Positions 19,415-28,031 of a DNA stretch of 64,000 nucleotides are shown here, piece after piece. The stretch is taken from positions 466,809 to 530,808 of the forward strand of contig NZ_VJZZ01000003.1 of assembly GCF_009659535.1 (NCBI RefSeq), in the 5' to 3' direction. The number at the start of each line of letters is the position of its first letter. Positions within the stretch are counted from its first letter, which is position 1. This DNA comes from Aggregicoccus sp. 17bor-14. Its GTDB lineage: Bacteria; Myxococcota; Myxococcia; Myxococcales; Myxococcaceae. The notes beneath the pieces are model-generated. The model worked only from the letters and a program-made list of their open reading frames with translations. It was not told the DNA's origin and ran no database searches. A program made the position numbers and the translations under genes.

Positions 19415-20926
19415 CTACGGCGTCGGCATGGTCGCGTGAGCCGGCGGGCTCACGGGACGCTCGGGGCGCTGCGGCCCATGTCCGCCGTTGCCCGGTTGCT
19501 GCGGACCACCCGCCATGCCGCCGCCCTGCTGCACCGGGGTCATCCCCACGTACGAGCCCGGCTGGCGCCCGTCCGCCGCGGCGGTGCCGAGGCGCAGCGC
19601 GAGAATCGAGCGGCCCTGCAGGGTGACCTCGGCACGACCCGCGAGCTCCTTCACCGGAACGTCCACGGTGCCGATGGTCTGCGAGCCCTGCGGCCCGTCC
19701 GCGAGCACGCGGAAGGTGATGCGCCGCTCGTCGAAGCCGTTGGTCACGAGCACCATCTCCGCGTCATACGAGGCGAGCACGCCGTTCTGGGTCCCCGTGG
19801 TGAGCAGCGCGCCCTCGGGCAGCTGCGTCTCGATGCGCACGTTGGGGCGGTTCTCGGCGGGCAGGCTCATGGCGAGGTCCTCGACGAGCCCCATGCTGCC
19901 GCGCTTGTCCGCCTGCTGCACGATGCGGTTCGCCAGGCGCAGGAAGAGCGGCGAGGAGGTGCCCACCCACGCGTCGCCGTCCGGGCGCACCGGGGACACG
20001 AGCACCGAGCGCACCTGCACGCGGTAGGGGCGCGGCTCCACGCGCTCGAGCTGGTCGCGCGCGTAGCCGTCGTCCTGGCCGGTGGTGAGCGCCTGACGGA
20101 AGCCCTGCGCGGCGCCCGCCCAGTCGCGGTTCTGCACCCGCTCCTCGGCCTGGCCCACGCGCCGCACGTACTCGAGCGCCGCCTCCGCGCGGCCACCGCC
20201 GTGCATCGCGAGCGCCGCCTGGTAGCGGTCTTCGGCCGCGCGCCAGTCGTGGGCGTGGCGGGCGGCGTCGCCGTCGCGCGCGAGGCGCTCGTACTCGGCC
20301 TGCGTGAACTGGGCGTACTCCTGCTGGATGCCGTTGGCCCACGCAGCCGAGCCGCCGTCCTGCGCGGCGACGAGGCTCGCGAGGTTCGCGGCGGCCTGCA
20401 GGTTGCCCTCGCGGCGGTAGCCCTCCACGCGCTCGTGGCCGCGCTGGACGAAGGCCTGGCGCACGGCCTCGGCGCGCGCCTTCACCTCGGGAGAGGAGGA
20501 GAGCTGCAGGGCGCGCTGCACCGAGGCCACCGCCTCGGGGAACTGGCCGCGCGCGGTCGCCGCATCCGCGGCCTCCAGGTGCGAGAGGGCCACCTGGTTC
20601 GCGGCGTTGGCGCGGAAGGAGGCGAGCTCGGCGTTGCCGCCGTCGATCTGCAGGGCGAAGTCCGCCTCCTGGAGCGCGCAGTTCCAGTCGTTCACCTGGG
20701 CGCAGGCCTGGGCGCGCTTCTGGGTGTCGGCCATCGCGTGGTCGCGCGCCTCGGCGAACTTCTTCTGCAGCTCCGGCGTGGGCTCGTCCCCGAGCGCGGC
20801 GCGGTAGCTCATGTACGCGCTCTTCCAGTCCCCCACCGCCGCGGCGCGGTCGCCGCTCTTCTCGTGCGCGGTGCACGCGCCCAGCAGCATCGAGGACACC
20901 AGGATTCCGAGGACGATTCGCTTCAT
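19415..20926 (-). CDS. TPR-containing lipoprotein
   Basis: A 503-residue lipoprotein with lipobox LLGAC (Cys about 18). Residues 20-270 are helical repeats of TPR type (SYRAALGDEPTPELQKKFAEAR, NDWNCALQEADFAL, RDWAGAAQGFRQAL); residues 285-440 look like a beta-rich domain, and the C-terminal 50 residues are Gly/Pro/Gln-rich. GGGAGCTG precedes ATG 20926; an upstream in-frame start would put 39 extra residues before the lipobox, so it is rejected. Probably an envelope assembly or scaffold protein; no specific function is known. Confidence 0.78.
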   Translation of the reverse strand: MKRIVLGILVSSMLLGACTAHEKSGDRAAAVGDWKSAYMSYRAALGDEPTPELQKKFAEARDHAMADTQKRAQACAQVNDWNCALQEADFALQIDGGNAELASFRANAANQVALSHLEAADAATARGQFPEAVASVQRALQLSSSPEVKARAEAVRQAFVQRGHERVEGYRREGNLQAAANLASLVAAQDGGSAAWANGIQQEYAQFTQAEYERLARDGDAARHAHDWRAAEDRYQAALAMHGGGRAEAALEYVRRVGQAEERVQNRDWAGAAQGFRQALTTGQDDGYARDQLERVEPRPYRVQVRSVLVSPVRPDGDAWVGTSSPLFLRLANRIVQQADKRGSMGLVEDLAMSLPAENRPNVRIETQLPEGALLTTGTQNGVLASYDAEMVLVTNGFDERRITFRVLADGPQGSQTIGTVDVPVKELAGRAEVTLQGRSILALRLGTAAADGRQPGSYVGMTPVQQGGGMAGGPQQPGNGGHGPQRPERPVSPPAHATMPTP

Positions 20927-21105
20927 GGGGTGCAGCTCCCGTGGGGACAGGGGACGTGGGGGAGCGCGCAGGATAGCGGAAGGCGTGCCCCTGGCCGAAT
21001 GGACGGCCTGAGAGCACGTGCATTCAAGCAGGCGAGCAGGCATCTAGAGTGGCAGCCAGAGTAGGCGCCGCACCCACAGCCCCACGCCTATCCCGAGGAG
21101 CTCCC

Positions 21106-21492
21106 GTGATCGACCACCTGAGCGTCGTCGTCAGCGACTACGCGAAGAGCAAAGCCTTCTACCTCAAAGCGCTCGCCCCGACCGGCCACTCGCGGCTCGT
21201 CGAACTGCCGGCCGCGCATGGCACTCAGGGAGAGAGCGCAGGCTTCTGCCACGAGGACGGCTCGGACTTCTGGATCCGCCAGGGAGAGGCGATCAAGCCT
21301 CCGATCCACGTGGCTTTTCGAGTGAGCTCTCGCGCCGCAGTGGACGCGTTCCACGCCGCGGCCCTCGCGGCGGGCGGACGGGACAACGGCGCACCGGGCT
21401 TGCGACCGCAGTACCACGCCCACTACTACGGCGCTTTCGTGCTCGATCCGGACGGCCACAACATCGAGGCCGTCTGCCACGAGCCGGAGTAG
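21106..21492 (+). CDS. VOC family (glyoxalase/bleomycin-resistance-like) protein
   Basis: A 128-residue vicinal-oxygen-chelate protein. IDHLSVVVSDYAKSKAFYLKAL opens the first beta-alpha-beta-beta-beta unit, and FVLDPDGHNIEAVCH closes the second; H4 and the C-terminal E are metal-ligand candidates. The start is GTG at 21106, chosen because GAGGAG lies 8 bases upstream and the family sequence begins there; the in-frame ATG at 21049 is not supported. Homologues are annotated as glyoxalases but their substrates are mostly unknown. Confidence 0.85.
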   Translation: MIDHLSVVVSDYAKSKAFYLKALAPTGHSRLVELPAAHGTQGESAGFCHEDGSDFWIRQGEAIKPPIHVAFRVSSRAAVDAFHAAALAAGGRDNGAPGLRPQYHAHYYGAFVLDPDGHNIEAVCHEPE

Positions 21493-21507
21493 CCCGGAGG
21501 CCCTCTC

Positions 21508-23574
21508 TCACGAGGCGTGCGTGGGCGGCGGAGGCGTGTCCCCCGCGCCCCCCGGGTCCGCGAGCGCGTGCGCGCCGGACTGGCCGAGGAACTCGTCCAG
21601 CGCGCCCACGTCGATGGGCTTGCGGAACACCGCGTCCACCAGCGCGAGGTTCGCGCGGTTCTGCCCGCGCACGTCCATGCCGGTGACGATGGCGAGCAGC
21701 ACCTGGGGACTTCTCTTGCGCAGCTCGCGCGCCACCTCCCAGCCGCTCATGTCCGGCATCAGCGCGTCCAGCAGCGCCGCGTCGTAGCGCTGCATCTCCC
21801 ACATCTTCAGCGCCACGTCGCCGCTCGGGGCCACGTGGACGTTGTAGCCCTCCTCGCCCAGCACCTCGGCCATCATCCGGGCGTTGTCCGCGTCGTCGTC
21901 CACCACCAGCACCTTGCGGGTGAGCTGGAAGCGGCGCGGGACGGGCGTGCGCGCGGCGGCGGGCTGCTGCTCGCGCCCCACCTCGAGCGCGCGCGGCAGG
22001 CGCACCACGAAGGCGGCGCCCTTCGCGTCCTTCACGCCCTCCTCGGGCTTCACGTTCTCCACCGTGAGCTCGCCGCCCCAGCGTTGGACCTGGTGGCGCG
22101 CCACGGCGAGCAGCAGCGAGACGTGCGGCGTACTCGAGGCGCGGTTGAGCGGGTCGAAGAGCTGCGCGAGCGCGTCCACGGAGTACGGCGGCCCCATGTC
22201 CTGGATGCGCAGGGTGAGCCAGCTGTTCTCCTCGGTGCGGCTGGAGAGCATGAGGCGCCCGCCCTGCGGCATGCGATCTCTCGCGGCGAAGAGCAGGTTC
22301 ACCACCAGCTCGCGCAGGAAGCCCGCGTCCACGTGCACCTTGGCGCTGTGCGCCGAGAGCCGCACGTCCAGCTCCACCGGGTGCTCGCGGTTCTCCAGCT
22401 CGGAGCGCGCGAGCTCGAGTGCCTCGCGCACCACGCCGTCCAGCTCGGCGTCGGTGAGGCTCTCCTCGGTGCGCTGCACGCTGAACTCCTGCAGCCGGCT
22501 GATGAGGTCGCCGATGTTGCCCACGGTGCGGTCGAGCGCGTCCAGGTGCTCCGGCTTGAACTCGCGGCGCAAGAGCGTGATGCGCAGGCGCAGCACGTTG
22601 AGGAAGTTGTTGAGCGCGTGCGCGGCGCCGCCGGCCAATTGCCCCAGTGCCTGCGTGCGCGTGCGCTGCAGCAGGCGCCCCTGCAGGCGGCGCAGCTCGT
22701 CGTGCGCGGTGACGAGCGCGGCCGTCTTCGCGGCGGCCTCGGTGCGGTCGCTCACCGTCTGGATGGCGCCCACCAGCTCCCCCGAGCCGCCCTCCTCCCA
22801 CAGCGGCGTCGCACTCAACTCCAGGATCGCCTCGCCCGCGCCGGGCCGCTGCACGCGCATCTTCACGGTGCGCACCGGGCGGCGCTCCTTGAGGGCGCGC
22901 TGGTAGGGCAGGTCCTGGACCTTGAAGGGCTCGTTGCCCGGGTAGTGCTTTGCCTGCAGCTGGGTGAGCAGCGCGCCCAGGAGGCCCGAGTCGCGGCTGC
23001 CCACCACCATGCGCAGGGGCACCCCGAGCAGCCGGCTCACGGGGGGCGTCACGAAGGACACGGTGCCGTCCGTCTCGGCGAGCAGGATGCCCACCTCCAC
23101 GTGGTTGAGCACGCTCTCCATCACGGCCGCCTCGCGGAAGCGCACCTCCTCGGTGCGCAGCACGCGGCTGAAGGAGGCCTGCGCGCTCGCGTGCGCCTCG
23201 CCCACCAGGTTCGCGATGAGCTCGGCCACCTCCGGCTCGAGCCCGCCGCTGTAGCGCGCGTACACGCGCAGCAGCACCTCCTGCAGCGCCTTGAACTCGC
23301 GCGCGAGATCCTCGGCCTCGAAGCGCTGGTCGTAGCGGCGCGCGCCGTGGTTGCGCACCACCTCGGGCCACAGGCGCAGCGCGTCGTCCCCCCGGTCCCT
23401 GAGCAGGCGGACGAGCTCGTCGATGAGCCGGGCGAGCGGCGCGCGCAGGTCGCGCCCCGGCAGGTCCACCTCGTAGGTCTCGGCGCGCAGGCGCTTGCTC
23501 CACAGGCGCACCACGCGCTCGTGTTCACTCTCCAGCATGTCGGCCAGGGCCGCGATGGGATCGAGGTTCGCCAC
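21508..23574 (-). CDS. hybrid sensor kinase-like protein with receiver domain, degenerate ATPase
   Basis: A 688-residue soluble protein: an N-terminal helical domain of RsbRD type (about 10-140), a PAS domain (152-275), a dimerisation helix with GGAAHALNNFLN (H319), an HATPase-like domain (412-530) and a C-terminal receiver (553-665). The receiver is canonical: D559-D561, D603, T631, K652. The ATPase domain is not: the N-box Asn is replaced by F429 (NLLFAARDRM), G1 reads DMGPPYS and the G2 glycine loop is replaced by STPHVSLLLA. It may bind no ATP and act as a pseudokinase scaffold or be phosphorylated by another kinase. Confidence 0.82.
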   Translation of the reverse strand: MANLDPIAALADMLESEHERVVRLWSKRLRAETYEVDLPGRDLRAPLARLIDELVRLLRDRGDDALRLWPEVVRNHGARRYDQRFEAEDLAREFKALQEVLLRVYARYSGGLEPEVAELIANLVGEAHASAQASFSRVLRTEEVRFREAAVMESVLNHVEVGILLAETDGTVSFVTPPVSRLLGVPLRMVVGSRDSGLLGALLTQLQAKHYPGNEPFKVQDLPYQRALKERRPVRTVKMRVQRPGAGEAILELSATPLWEEGGSGELVGAIQTVSDRTEAAAKTAALVTAHDELRRLQGRLLQRTRTQALGQLAGGAAHALNNFLNVLRLRITLLRREFKPEHLDALDRTVGNIGDLISRLQEFSVQRTEESLTDAELDGVVREALELARSELENREHPVELDVRLSAHSAKVHVDAGFLRELVVNLLFAARDRMPQGGRLMLSSRTEENSWLTLRIQDMGPPYSVDALAQLFDPLNRASSTPHVSLLLAVARHQVQRWGGELTVENVKPEEGVKDAKGAAFVVRLPRALEVGREQQPAAARTPVPRRFQLTRKVLVVDDDADNARMMAEVLGEEGYNVHVAPSGDVALKMWEMQRYDAALLDALMPDMSGWEVARELRKRSPQVLLAIVTGMDVRGQNRANLALVDAVFRKPIDVGALDEFLGQSGAHALADPGGAGDTPPPPTHAS

Positions 23575-23695
23575 GGGTGCCCCACACGGTGGCCACGCGC
23601 CGCCTGCCCGGCCACCCTCCCCTCTCCCCGTGTGTCCACCGCCTGGCGGGCGCCGTTGCCCCGGGGCGCGCGAGGCCTCACCTTCCCGCGTGGGA

Positions 23696-24496
23696 ATGGG
23701 GTCCAGCGGCCGCGGACAGAACGAGCTGAGCGAGCGGGGCGCGGAGCGCCTCTCGGATCAGACCATGGTGCAGCTGTACCGCGGCGAGCTGGGGCGCGCG
23801 GACCGCTGGCGCACGCGCCTGGACACCACCACCAACTGGGCCATCACCACCACCGCGGCCGTCATCTCCTTCGGCTTCGCGAGCCCCGCGAGCCCCCACG
23901 CCATCCTGCTCGTGGGGCTCTGGATGGTGGTCACCTTCCTGCTCATCGAGGCGCGCCGCTACCGCTACTACGACCTGTGGAACCGCCGCACCCGCCTGCT
24001 CGAGGACGGCTTCTGGGCCCCGAAGCTGCGGCACGAGCCGGTGGACCCGGACGCGATGCGCGAGCTGGCCATCGAGCTGGAGCGCCCGCAGATCACGCTC
24101 AGCCTCTTCAGCGCCATCAGCACCCGGCTCAACCGCGCCTACGGCCCCATCTTCCTCGTGCTGCTGCTCGCCTGGTTCGTGAAGGTGTACACCCACCCCG
24201 CCCCGCCCGAGCACTTCCAGGACTTCGTCGCGCGCGCCCACATCGGGCCGGTGCCCGGCTGGTTCGTGATGGCCACGGTGACCTTCCTGTGCGCCCTGGC
24301 GACTTTCTTGTTCGCCAACTCCTTCCTCGGGCGCGCGCCGCTGGGAGAGCTGCGCACGCGGCCCCGCGGCCCCCGGCGCGCCCTGCTCAGCACCCTGGTG
24401 CGCCCCTACGCCGTGCGAAAGCCGCGCCGCCAGGGGGGCCCCCGCCGGGTGGGGCCGCCGCCTCCGCCCCCCTCCACGCCGCCCATCACGCACTGA
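23696..24496 (+). CDS. DUF2270 membrane protein
   Basis: A 266-residue membrane protein with two pairs of helices (about 38-75 and 145-220). The segment MVQLYRGELGRADRWRTRLDTTTNWAI is the DUF2270 hallmark, followed by RRYRYYDLWNRRTRLLEDGF. The C-terminus is Arg then Pro-rich (PPPPPPSTPP). Function unknown. ATG 23696 is the closest start to the domain; a longer in-frame reading from 23495 crosses the divergent hybrid-kinase gene and is not supported. Confidence 0.8.
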   Translation: MGSSGRGQNELSERGAERLSDQTMVQLYRGELGRADRWRTRLDTTTNWAITTTAAVISFGFASPASPHAILLVGLWMVVTFLLIEARRYRYYDLWNRRTRLLEDGFWAPKLRHEPVDPDAMRELAIELERPQITLSLFSAISTRLNRAYGPIFLVLLLAWFVKVYTHPAPPEHFQDFVARAHIGPVPGWFVMATVTFLCALATFLFANSFLGRAPLGELRTRPRGPRRALLSTLVRPYAVRKPRRQGGPRRVGPPPPPPSTPPITH

Positions 24497-24627
24497 GCCG
24501 CACACCCACATCTGCGGGGTGATGGCCCCGTTAACCCGCGCTGCTGCGCGCTGGGGAGCAGGCGGGCACCCGGGCGCGCTTTCGGGCTTCTCCCCTCGGG
24601 GCGCTTGGCGCTAAAGACTCGGCCACC

Positions 24628-25632
24628 ATGGCTTCTACGCGCACTGTCACGATCATCAATGGCGACGGCATCGGCCCCGAGGTGATGGCCGCCACCGTCC
24701 GCGTCCTCGAGGCGACCAAGGCCCCGCTCGAGTTCGAGTACAAGGACGCCGGCACCGAGGTGGTCGCCAAGTACGGCACCAACCTCCCGCACGAGACGGT
24801 GGAGGCCGTCCTGCGCAGCAACGTCGCCCTCAAGGGCCCCACCGGCACCGTGGTGGGCGGCGGCATGGCCAGCGCCAACGTGGGCCTGCGCAAGCGCCTG
24901 GACCTCTACGCGAGCCTGCGCCCCGTCAAGAGCGTGCCCAGCGTGAAGACCCGCTACGAGGAGGTGGACCTCATCGTGGTGCGCGAGAACACCGAGAGCC
25001 TCTACGCCGGCCTCGAGCACATCATCGTGCCGGGCGTGGTGGAGAGCCTGAAGATCATCACCGAGAAGGCGAGCACCCGCATCGCCCGCTTCGCCTTCGA
25101 CCACGCGAAGAAGATGGGGCGCAAGAAGGTGTCGGCCGTGCACAAGGCCAACATCATGAAGCTCTCGGACGGCCTCTTCCTCGACTGCTGCCGCAAGGTG
25201 GCGCGCGAGTACCCCGAGCTGCAGTACGAGGAGGTCATCGTCGACAACCTCTGCATGCAGCTGGTGAAGAACCCCAACCGCTTCGACGTGCTCGTCACCG
25301 AGAACCTCTACGGCGACATCCTCTCGGACCTGTGCGCGGGCCTGGTGGGCGGCCTCGGCCTCGTGCCGGGCGCCAACATCGGCGAGCGCACCGCCGTGTT
25401 CGAGGCCGTGCACGGCACCGCCCCGGACATCGCCGGCAAGGGCATCGCCAACCCCACCGCGCTGCTGATGAGCGCGGTGATGATGCTCGAGTGGCTGGAC
25501 CTGCGCGACGAGGCGAAGAAGATCGAGCTCGCGCTGCAGAAGGTGTACGGCGAGGGCAAGGTGCGCACCGGCGACCTCGGCGGCGGCGCCACCACCCGCG
25601 AGTTCACCGACGCGGTCATCGCCGCGCTGTAG
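24628..25632 (+). CDS. NAD-dependent isocitrate dehydrogenase (IDH/IPMDH family)
   Basis: A 334-residue beta-decarboxylating dehydrogenase. The GDGIGPEV start motif, the substrate loop [17 protein letters not shown], the family signature [20 protein letters not shown] and [19 protein letters not shown] are all present. The [11 protein letters not shown] segment has the Asp typical of NAD-using members, and the loop resembles NAD-isocitrate dehydrogenase more than isopropylmalate dehydrogenase; no leucine genes are nearby. Predicted role: isocitrate to 2-oxoglutarate in the TCA cycle. Homoisocitrate or isopropylmalate as substrate cannot be fully excluded. Confidence 0.85.
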   Translation: MASTRTVTIINGDGIGPEVMAATVRVLEATKAPLEFEYKDAGTEVVAKYGTNLPHETVEAVLRSNVALKGPTGTVVGGGMASANVGLRKRLDLYASLRPVKSVPSVKTRYEEVDLIVVRENTESLYAGLEHIIVPGVVESLKIITEKASTRIARFAFDHAKKMGRKKVSAVHKANIMKLSDGLFLDCCRKVAREYPELQYEEVIVDNLCMQLVKNPNRFDVLVTENLYGDILSDLCAGLVGGLGLVPGANIGERTAVFEAVHGTAPDIAGKGIANPTALLMSAVMMLEWLDLRDEAKKIELALQKVYGEGKVRTGDLGGGATTREFTDAVIAAL

Positions 25633-25656
25633 TCCCCCGGGGCCGGCGGGCGCGCT

Positions 25657-26103
25657 TCAGTGCGGCGCGCCCGCGTCCTCTGCTTCCGTGCGCCGGCGCT
25701 CCTCGAGCGCCCGGCGCACCCGTTCCACCAGCTGGGCGATGTCGTAGGGCTTGAGCAGCAGCTCGAGCACTCCGGGCCCGGTGAGCGCCTCCGCCCCCTT
25801 GCGGTTGGTCGTCGTGAGCACCACCGGCACGCCCCGCATCTCGGGCAGCGCGCGGAAGCTCGCGTAGTACGCCCAGCTCACGTCGAAGGGCACGCTGATG
25901 TCGTAGACCACCACCTCCGGGCGCACGAGCTGCAGGAGCGCGCGCGGCTTCACCCGCCCGTGCTGCAGCTCCCACGCGCGCACCCCCCAGGTGCGAAAGC
26001 CCTCTCCTTCGAGCAGCTGCCCCATCAGCGCGAGCGCATCCTCGCTCGCGTTCACGATGAGCACCGCGGGAAGCTGCGCCTCTGCGTCGTGCGCCTCGGC
26101 CAT
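25657..26103 (-). CDS. stand-alone receiver-like protein with altered acidic pocket
   Basis: A 148-residue single-domain response-regulator fold. D68 (VVVYDISVP) sits at the phosphoacceptor position, T97-T99 and K118 (LLLKPYD) at the switch positions, but the usual acidic pair after strand 1 is N18-A19 (VLIVNASED). Mg-dependent phosphorylation may therefore be weakened. AGGAGG upstream of ATG 26103 fixes the start. No output domain and no adjacent kinase. Confidence 0.75.
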   Translation of the reverse strand: MAEAHDAEAQLPAVLIVNASEDALALMGQLLEGEGFRTWGVRAWELQHGRVKPRALLQLVRPEVVVYDISVPFDVSWAYYASFRALPEMRGVPVVLTTTNRKGAEALTGPGVLELLLKPYDIAQLVERVRRALEERRRTEAEDAGAPH

Positions 26104-26235
26104 GGAGCCCTCCTGAGGGGAAAGGGTAGCCCCCGGCCCCACCGGCCACAGCGCGCGTCGGGTACGGGTTTCCCCGCAAGGCCGGGCGGCGGCGGGGCAG
26201 GCGGGGGCAAGGGCGCGGGGCCCCGCCCGCCGGCG

Positions 26236-26613
26236 CTAGCCCACCGTCACCTTGCGCACGCCGCGCGCGCTCAGGAGGCCCGGCAGCCGCTCGCGCTGGT
26301 CGCCCTGCAGCACCAGCGCGTCCTCCTCGCGGGTGCCGCCGCAGCCCAGGCTCCCCTTGAGCGCCTTGAGCCAGACCTCCAGCTCCGCGTCGCGCAAGCC
26401 CAGCCCCTCCACCACCGTCACCTCCTTGCCCCCGCGCCCCTTGCGCTCCATGCGCACCACGGCGCGCGCGGGGCCCTTCGGCTCAAGAGGGGGCGCGGCC
26501 TCGCGCGGAGGCGGCCCGGGCGGCAGCCCCTCGCGCGCGCCGGCAAGCTGCGCGAAGGGGTTGTGGAAGGGGGCCGCGGGCGGCGGCGGCAGCGTCTTGT
26601 CCTTCTTCGACAC
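26236..26613 (-). CDS. SUI1/YciH-type translation initiation factor-like protein
   Basis: A 125-residue protein. Residues 1-50 are Pro/Ala-rich and probably disordered; residues 55-125 are the SUI1 domain (VRMERKGRGGKEVTVVEGL, LKGSLGCGGT, ALVLQGDQRERLPGLLSARG), as in bacterial YciH and eukaryotic eIF1. In E. coli YciH modulates initiation fidelity and stress responses. It starts 15 bp after the VKOR-fusion gene and is probably its operon partner. Confidence 0.88.
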   Translation of the reverse strand: MSKKDKTLPPPPAAPFHNPFAQLAGAREGLPPGPPPREAAPPLEPKGPARAVVRMERKGRGGKEVTVVEGLGLRDAELEVWLKALKGSLGCGGTREEDALVLQGDQRERLPGLLSARGVRKVTVG

Positions 26614-26628
26614 GGCAGAGGCCTCCGC

Positions 26629-27981
26629 TCAGTGCTCGTGGCCTTCGTGTGCCTCGGGGGCCGGCGCCGCGGGCAGCCGCGCGAAGGCGGGCGCGTCCGG
26701 GTTACCGCCGGTCATGATCAGCGCGTAGAGGAAGGGCGGGAAGGCCATCGCCTCGCGGCCGTTCACCACGACCAGCGGGGTGCCCTTCAGGTCGTGCTTC
26801 ATGGCGTAGTCGATGTCCTGCTGCAGCTTCGCCTGCGTGTCGGCGCTGTCCATGCAGGCCTGCAGCTGGGCGCGCGGCACCGAGCCCGCCGAGGCGATCT
26901 CCACCACGCTCTCCGGCGTGAGCCCCACCTGGTTCGCGAAGAGGCGCTCGCGCAGGGACCAGAAGTCCTCCGCGCCCTCCAGGCAGATCTGCGCCTTGGC
27001 CGCGAGGCAGCGCACGTTGGTGCCATCGGTGGCCCGCGGCGGCATCTTCGGGTTGCACGCCGAGTCGAGCGGGAACTGGCGCGCCTCGAGCGAGAAGCTG
27101 CCCGGGGGCGCGCGGCGCTTGAGCTCCGCCACCGCCTCCACCAGCGCCTTGCAGTGCGGGCAGCGGCTGTCCGTCCACTCGACCATCTTCACCGGCGCCT
27201 CCTTCGGGCCGTAGAGCCGGCGCGCGGGGGCGAAGGCCGCCTGCGGCTTGGAGGCGCGGTAGGCCGCGAGCGCGGTGGCCATGAACTGCTTCTCGCGCGG
27301 GCCGAGCTCGTCGATGTACTCCTCGAGCGAGCCCGGGGCGGCCGGCCCCTGCTGCGCCTGCGCGGGGAGCAGCGACCCCGCCCCTTCCGCGCTCGCGCTC
27401 GGCGTGGCGAGCCCCGGCCCCAGCAGCGCGAGGAACGCCGCGAGCGCGATGCCGCCGCTCCAGCCCAGCGCCTTGCCCCACTCGCCCGCGAGCGGCGCGA
27501 GCGGACCGGGCAGCCCCTTGAGGGCCACCGCCGCGAACGCGAGCACCAGCACGTAGGTGCCGAGGCAGGTGGGGCACAGCGCGCCCGCGTTCGCGCTCGC
27601 CACCGCGAACACCAGCGTCCCCACCACGCCCGCAGCCGCCGTGAGGCGCAGCCCGTTCACCGCCGGGCGCACCGCCTGCCGCTTGCGCGCCCAGACGAGG
27701 TAGAGCGCCGCGAGCGCGCTCGCGGTGAGGCCCCACACCAGCCCCAGCCCCGCCACCGGCATCCCCAGCACGTGGTGCACGGCCGAGGCGAAGGGCGAGT
27801 TCCACACCGTCTCGCAGTTCACGTGCTCGGACACGCCACACACCGTGGCGCCGCCGGAGCGCAGCGTGAGCAGCTGCATCCACTGGAACACCGCGAGGGC
27901 CGTCTCGGCGAGCCCCAGCACGAGCAGCGCCGTGGCGGCGCGGGTGGGAACGGGCGACTGGGTTTGGGCCTTCTGACGCAT
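26629..27981 (-). CDS. VKOR-DsbA fusion (disulfide-forming membrane protein)
   Basis: A 450-residue fusion. The N-terminal VKOR domain has about five helices (15-35, 72-95, 112-131, 140-156, 172-190), a first Cys pair C48/C56 (VCGVSEHVNC) and the active-site C136-C139 (CPTC). After a linker, residues 250-430 form a DsbA/thioredoxin-like periplasmic domain with CPHC (C274-C277) and the cis-Pro segment GTPLVVV. Such fusions oxidise exported cysteines and pass electrons to quinone. The C-terminus is His/Glu-rich (EAHEGHEH). ATG 27981 has GGAG upstream; the 50 bp to the left of ygfZ is the shared promoter. Confidence 0.92.
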   Translation of the reverse strand: MRQKAQTQSPVPTRAATALLVLGLAETALAVFQWMQLLTLRSGGATVCGVSEHVNCETVWNSPFASAVHHVLGMPVAGLGLVWGLTASALAALYLVWARKRQAVRPAVNGLRLTAAAGVVGTLVFAVASANAGALCPTCLGTYVLVLAFAAVALKGLPGPLAPLAGEWGKALGWSGGIALAAFLALLGPGLATPSASAEGAGSLLPAQAQQGPAAPGSLEEYIDELGPREKQFMATALAAYRASKPQAAFAPARRLYGPKEAPVKMVEWTDSRCPHCKALVEAVAELKRRAPPGSFSLEARQFPLDSACNPKMPPRATDGTNVRCLAAKAQICLEGAEDFWSLRERLFANQVGLTPESVVEIASAGSVPRAQLQACMDSADTQAKLQQDIDYAMKHDLKGTPLVVVNGREAMAFPPFLYALIMTGGNPDAPAFARLPAAPAPEAHEGHEH

Positions 27982-28016
27982 GCGTGCTTGCTCCGTGGCA
28001 AATGCCGTGGGGGCTC

Positions 28017-28022
28017 TATATA
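28017..28022 (+). promoter_or_regulatory. putative -10 element giving a near-leaderless ygfZ transcript
   Basis: TATATA lies 9 bases before the ygfZ ATG at 28032, in an otherwise GC-rich 50 bp divergent region, and no ribosome site precedes that ATG. This spacing is the usual one for leaderless mRNAs. No good -35 is seen. Confidence 0.4.
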
Positions 28023-28031
28023 GCGACCGGC

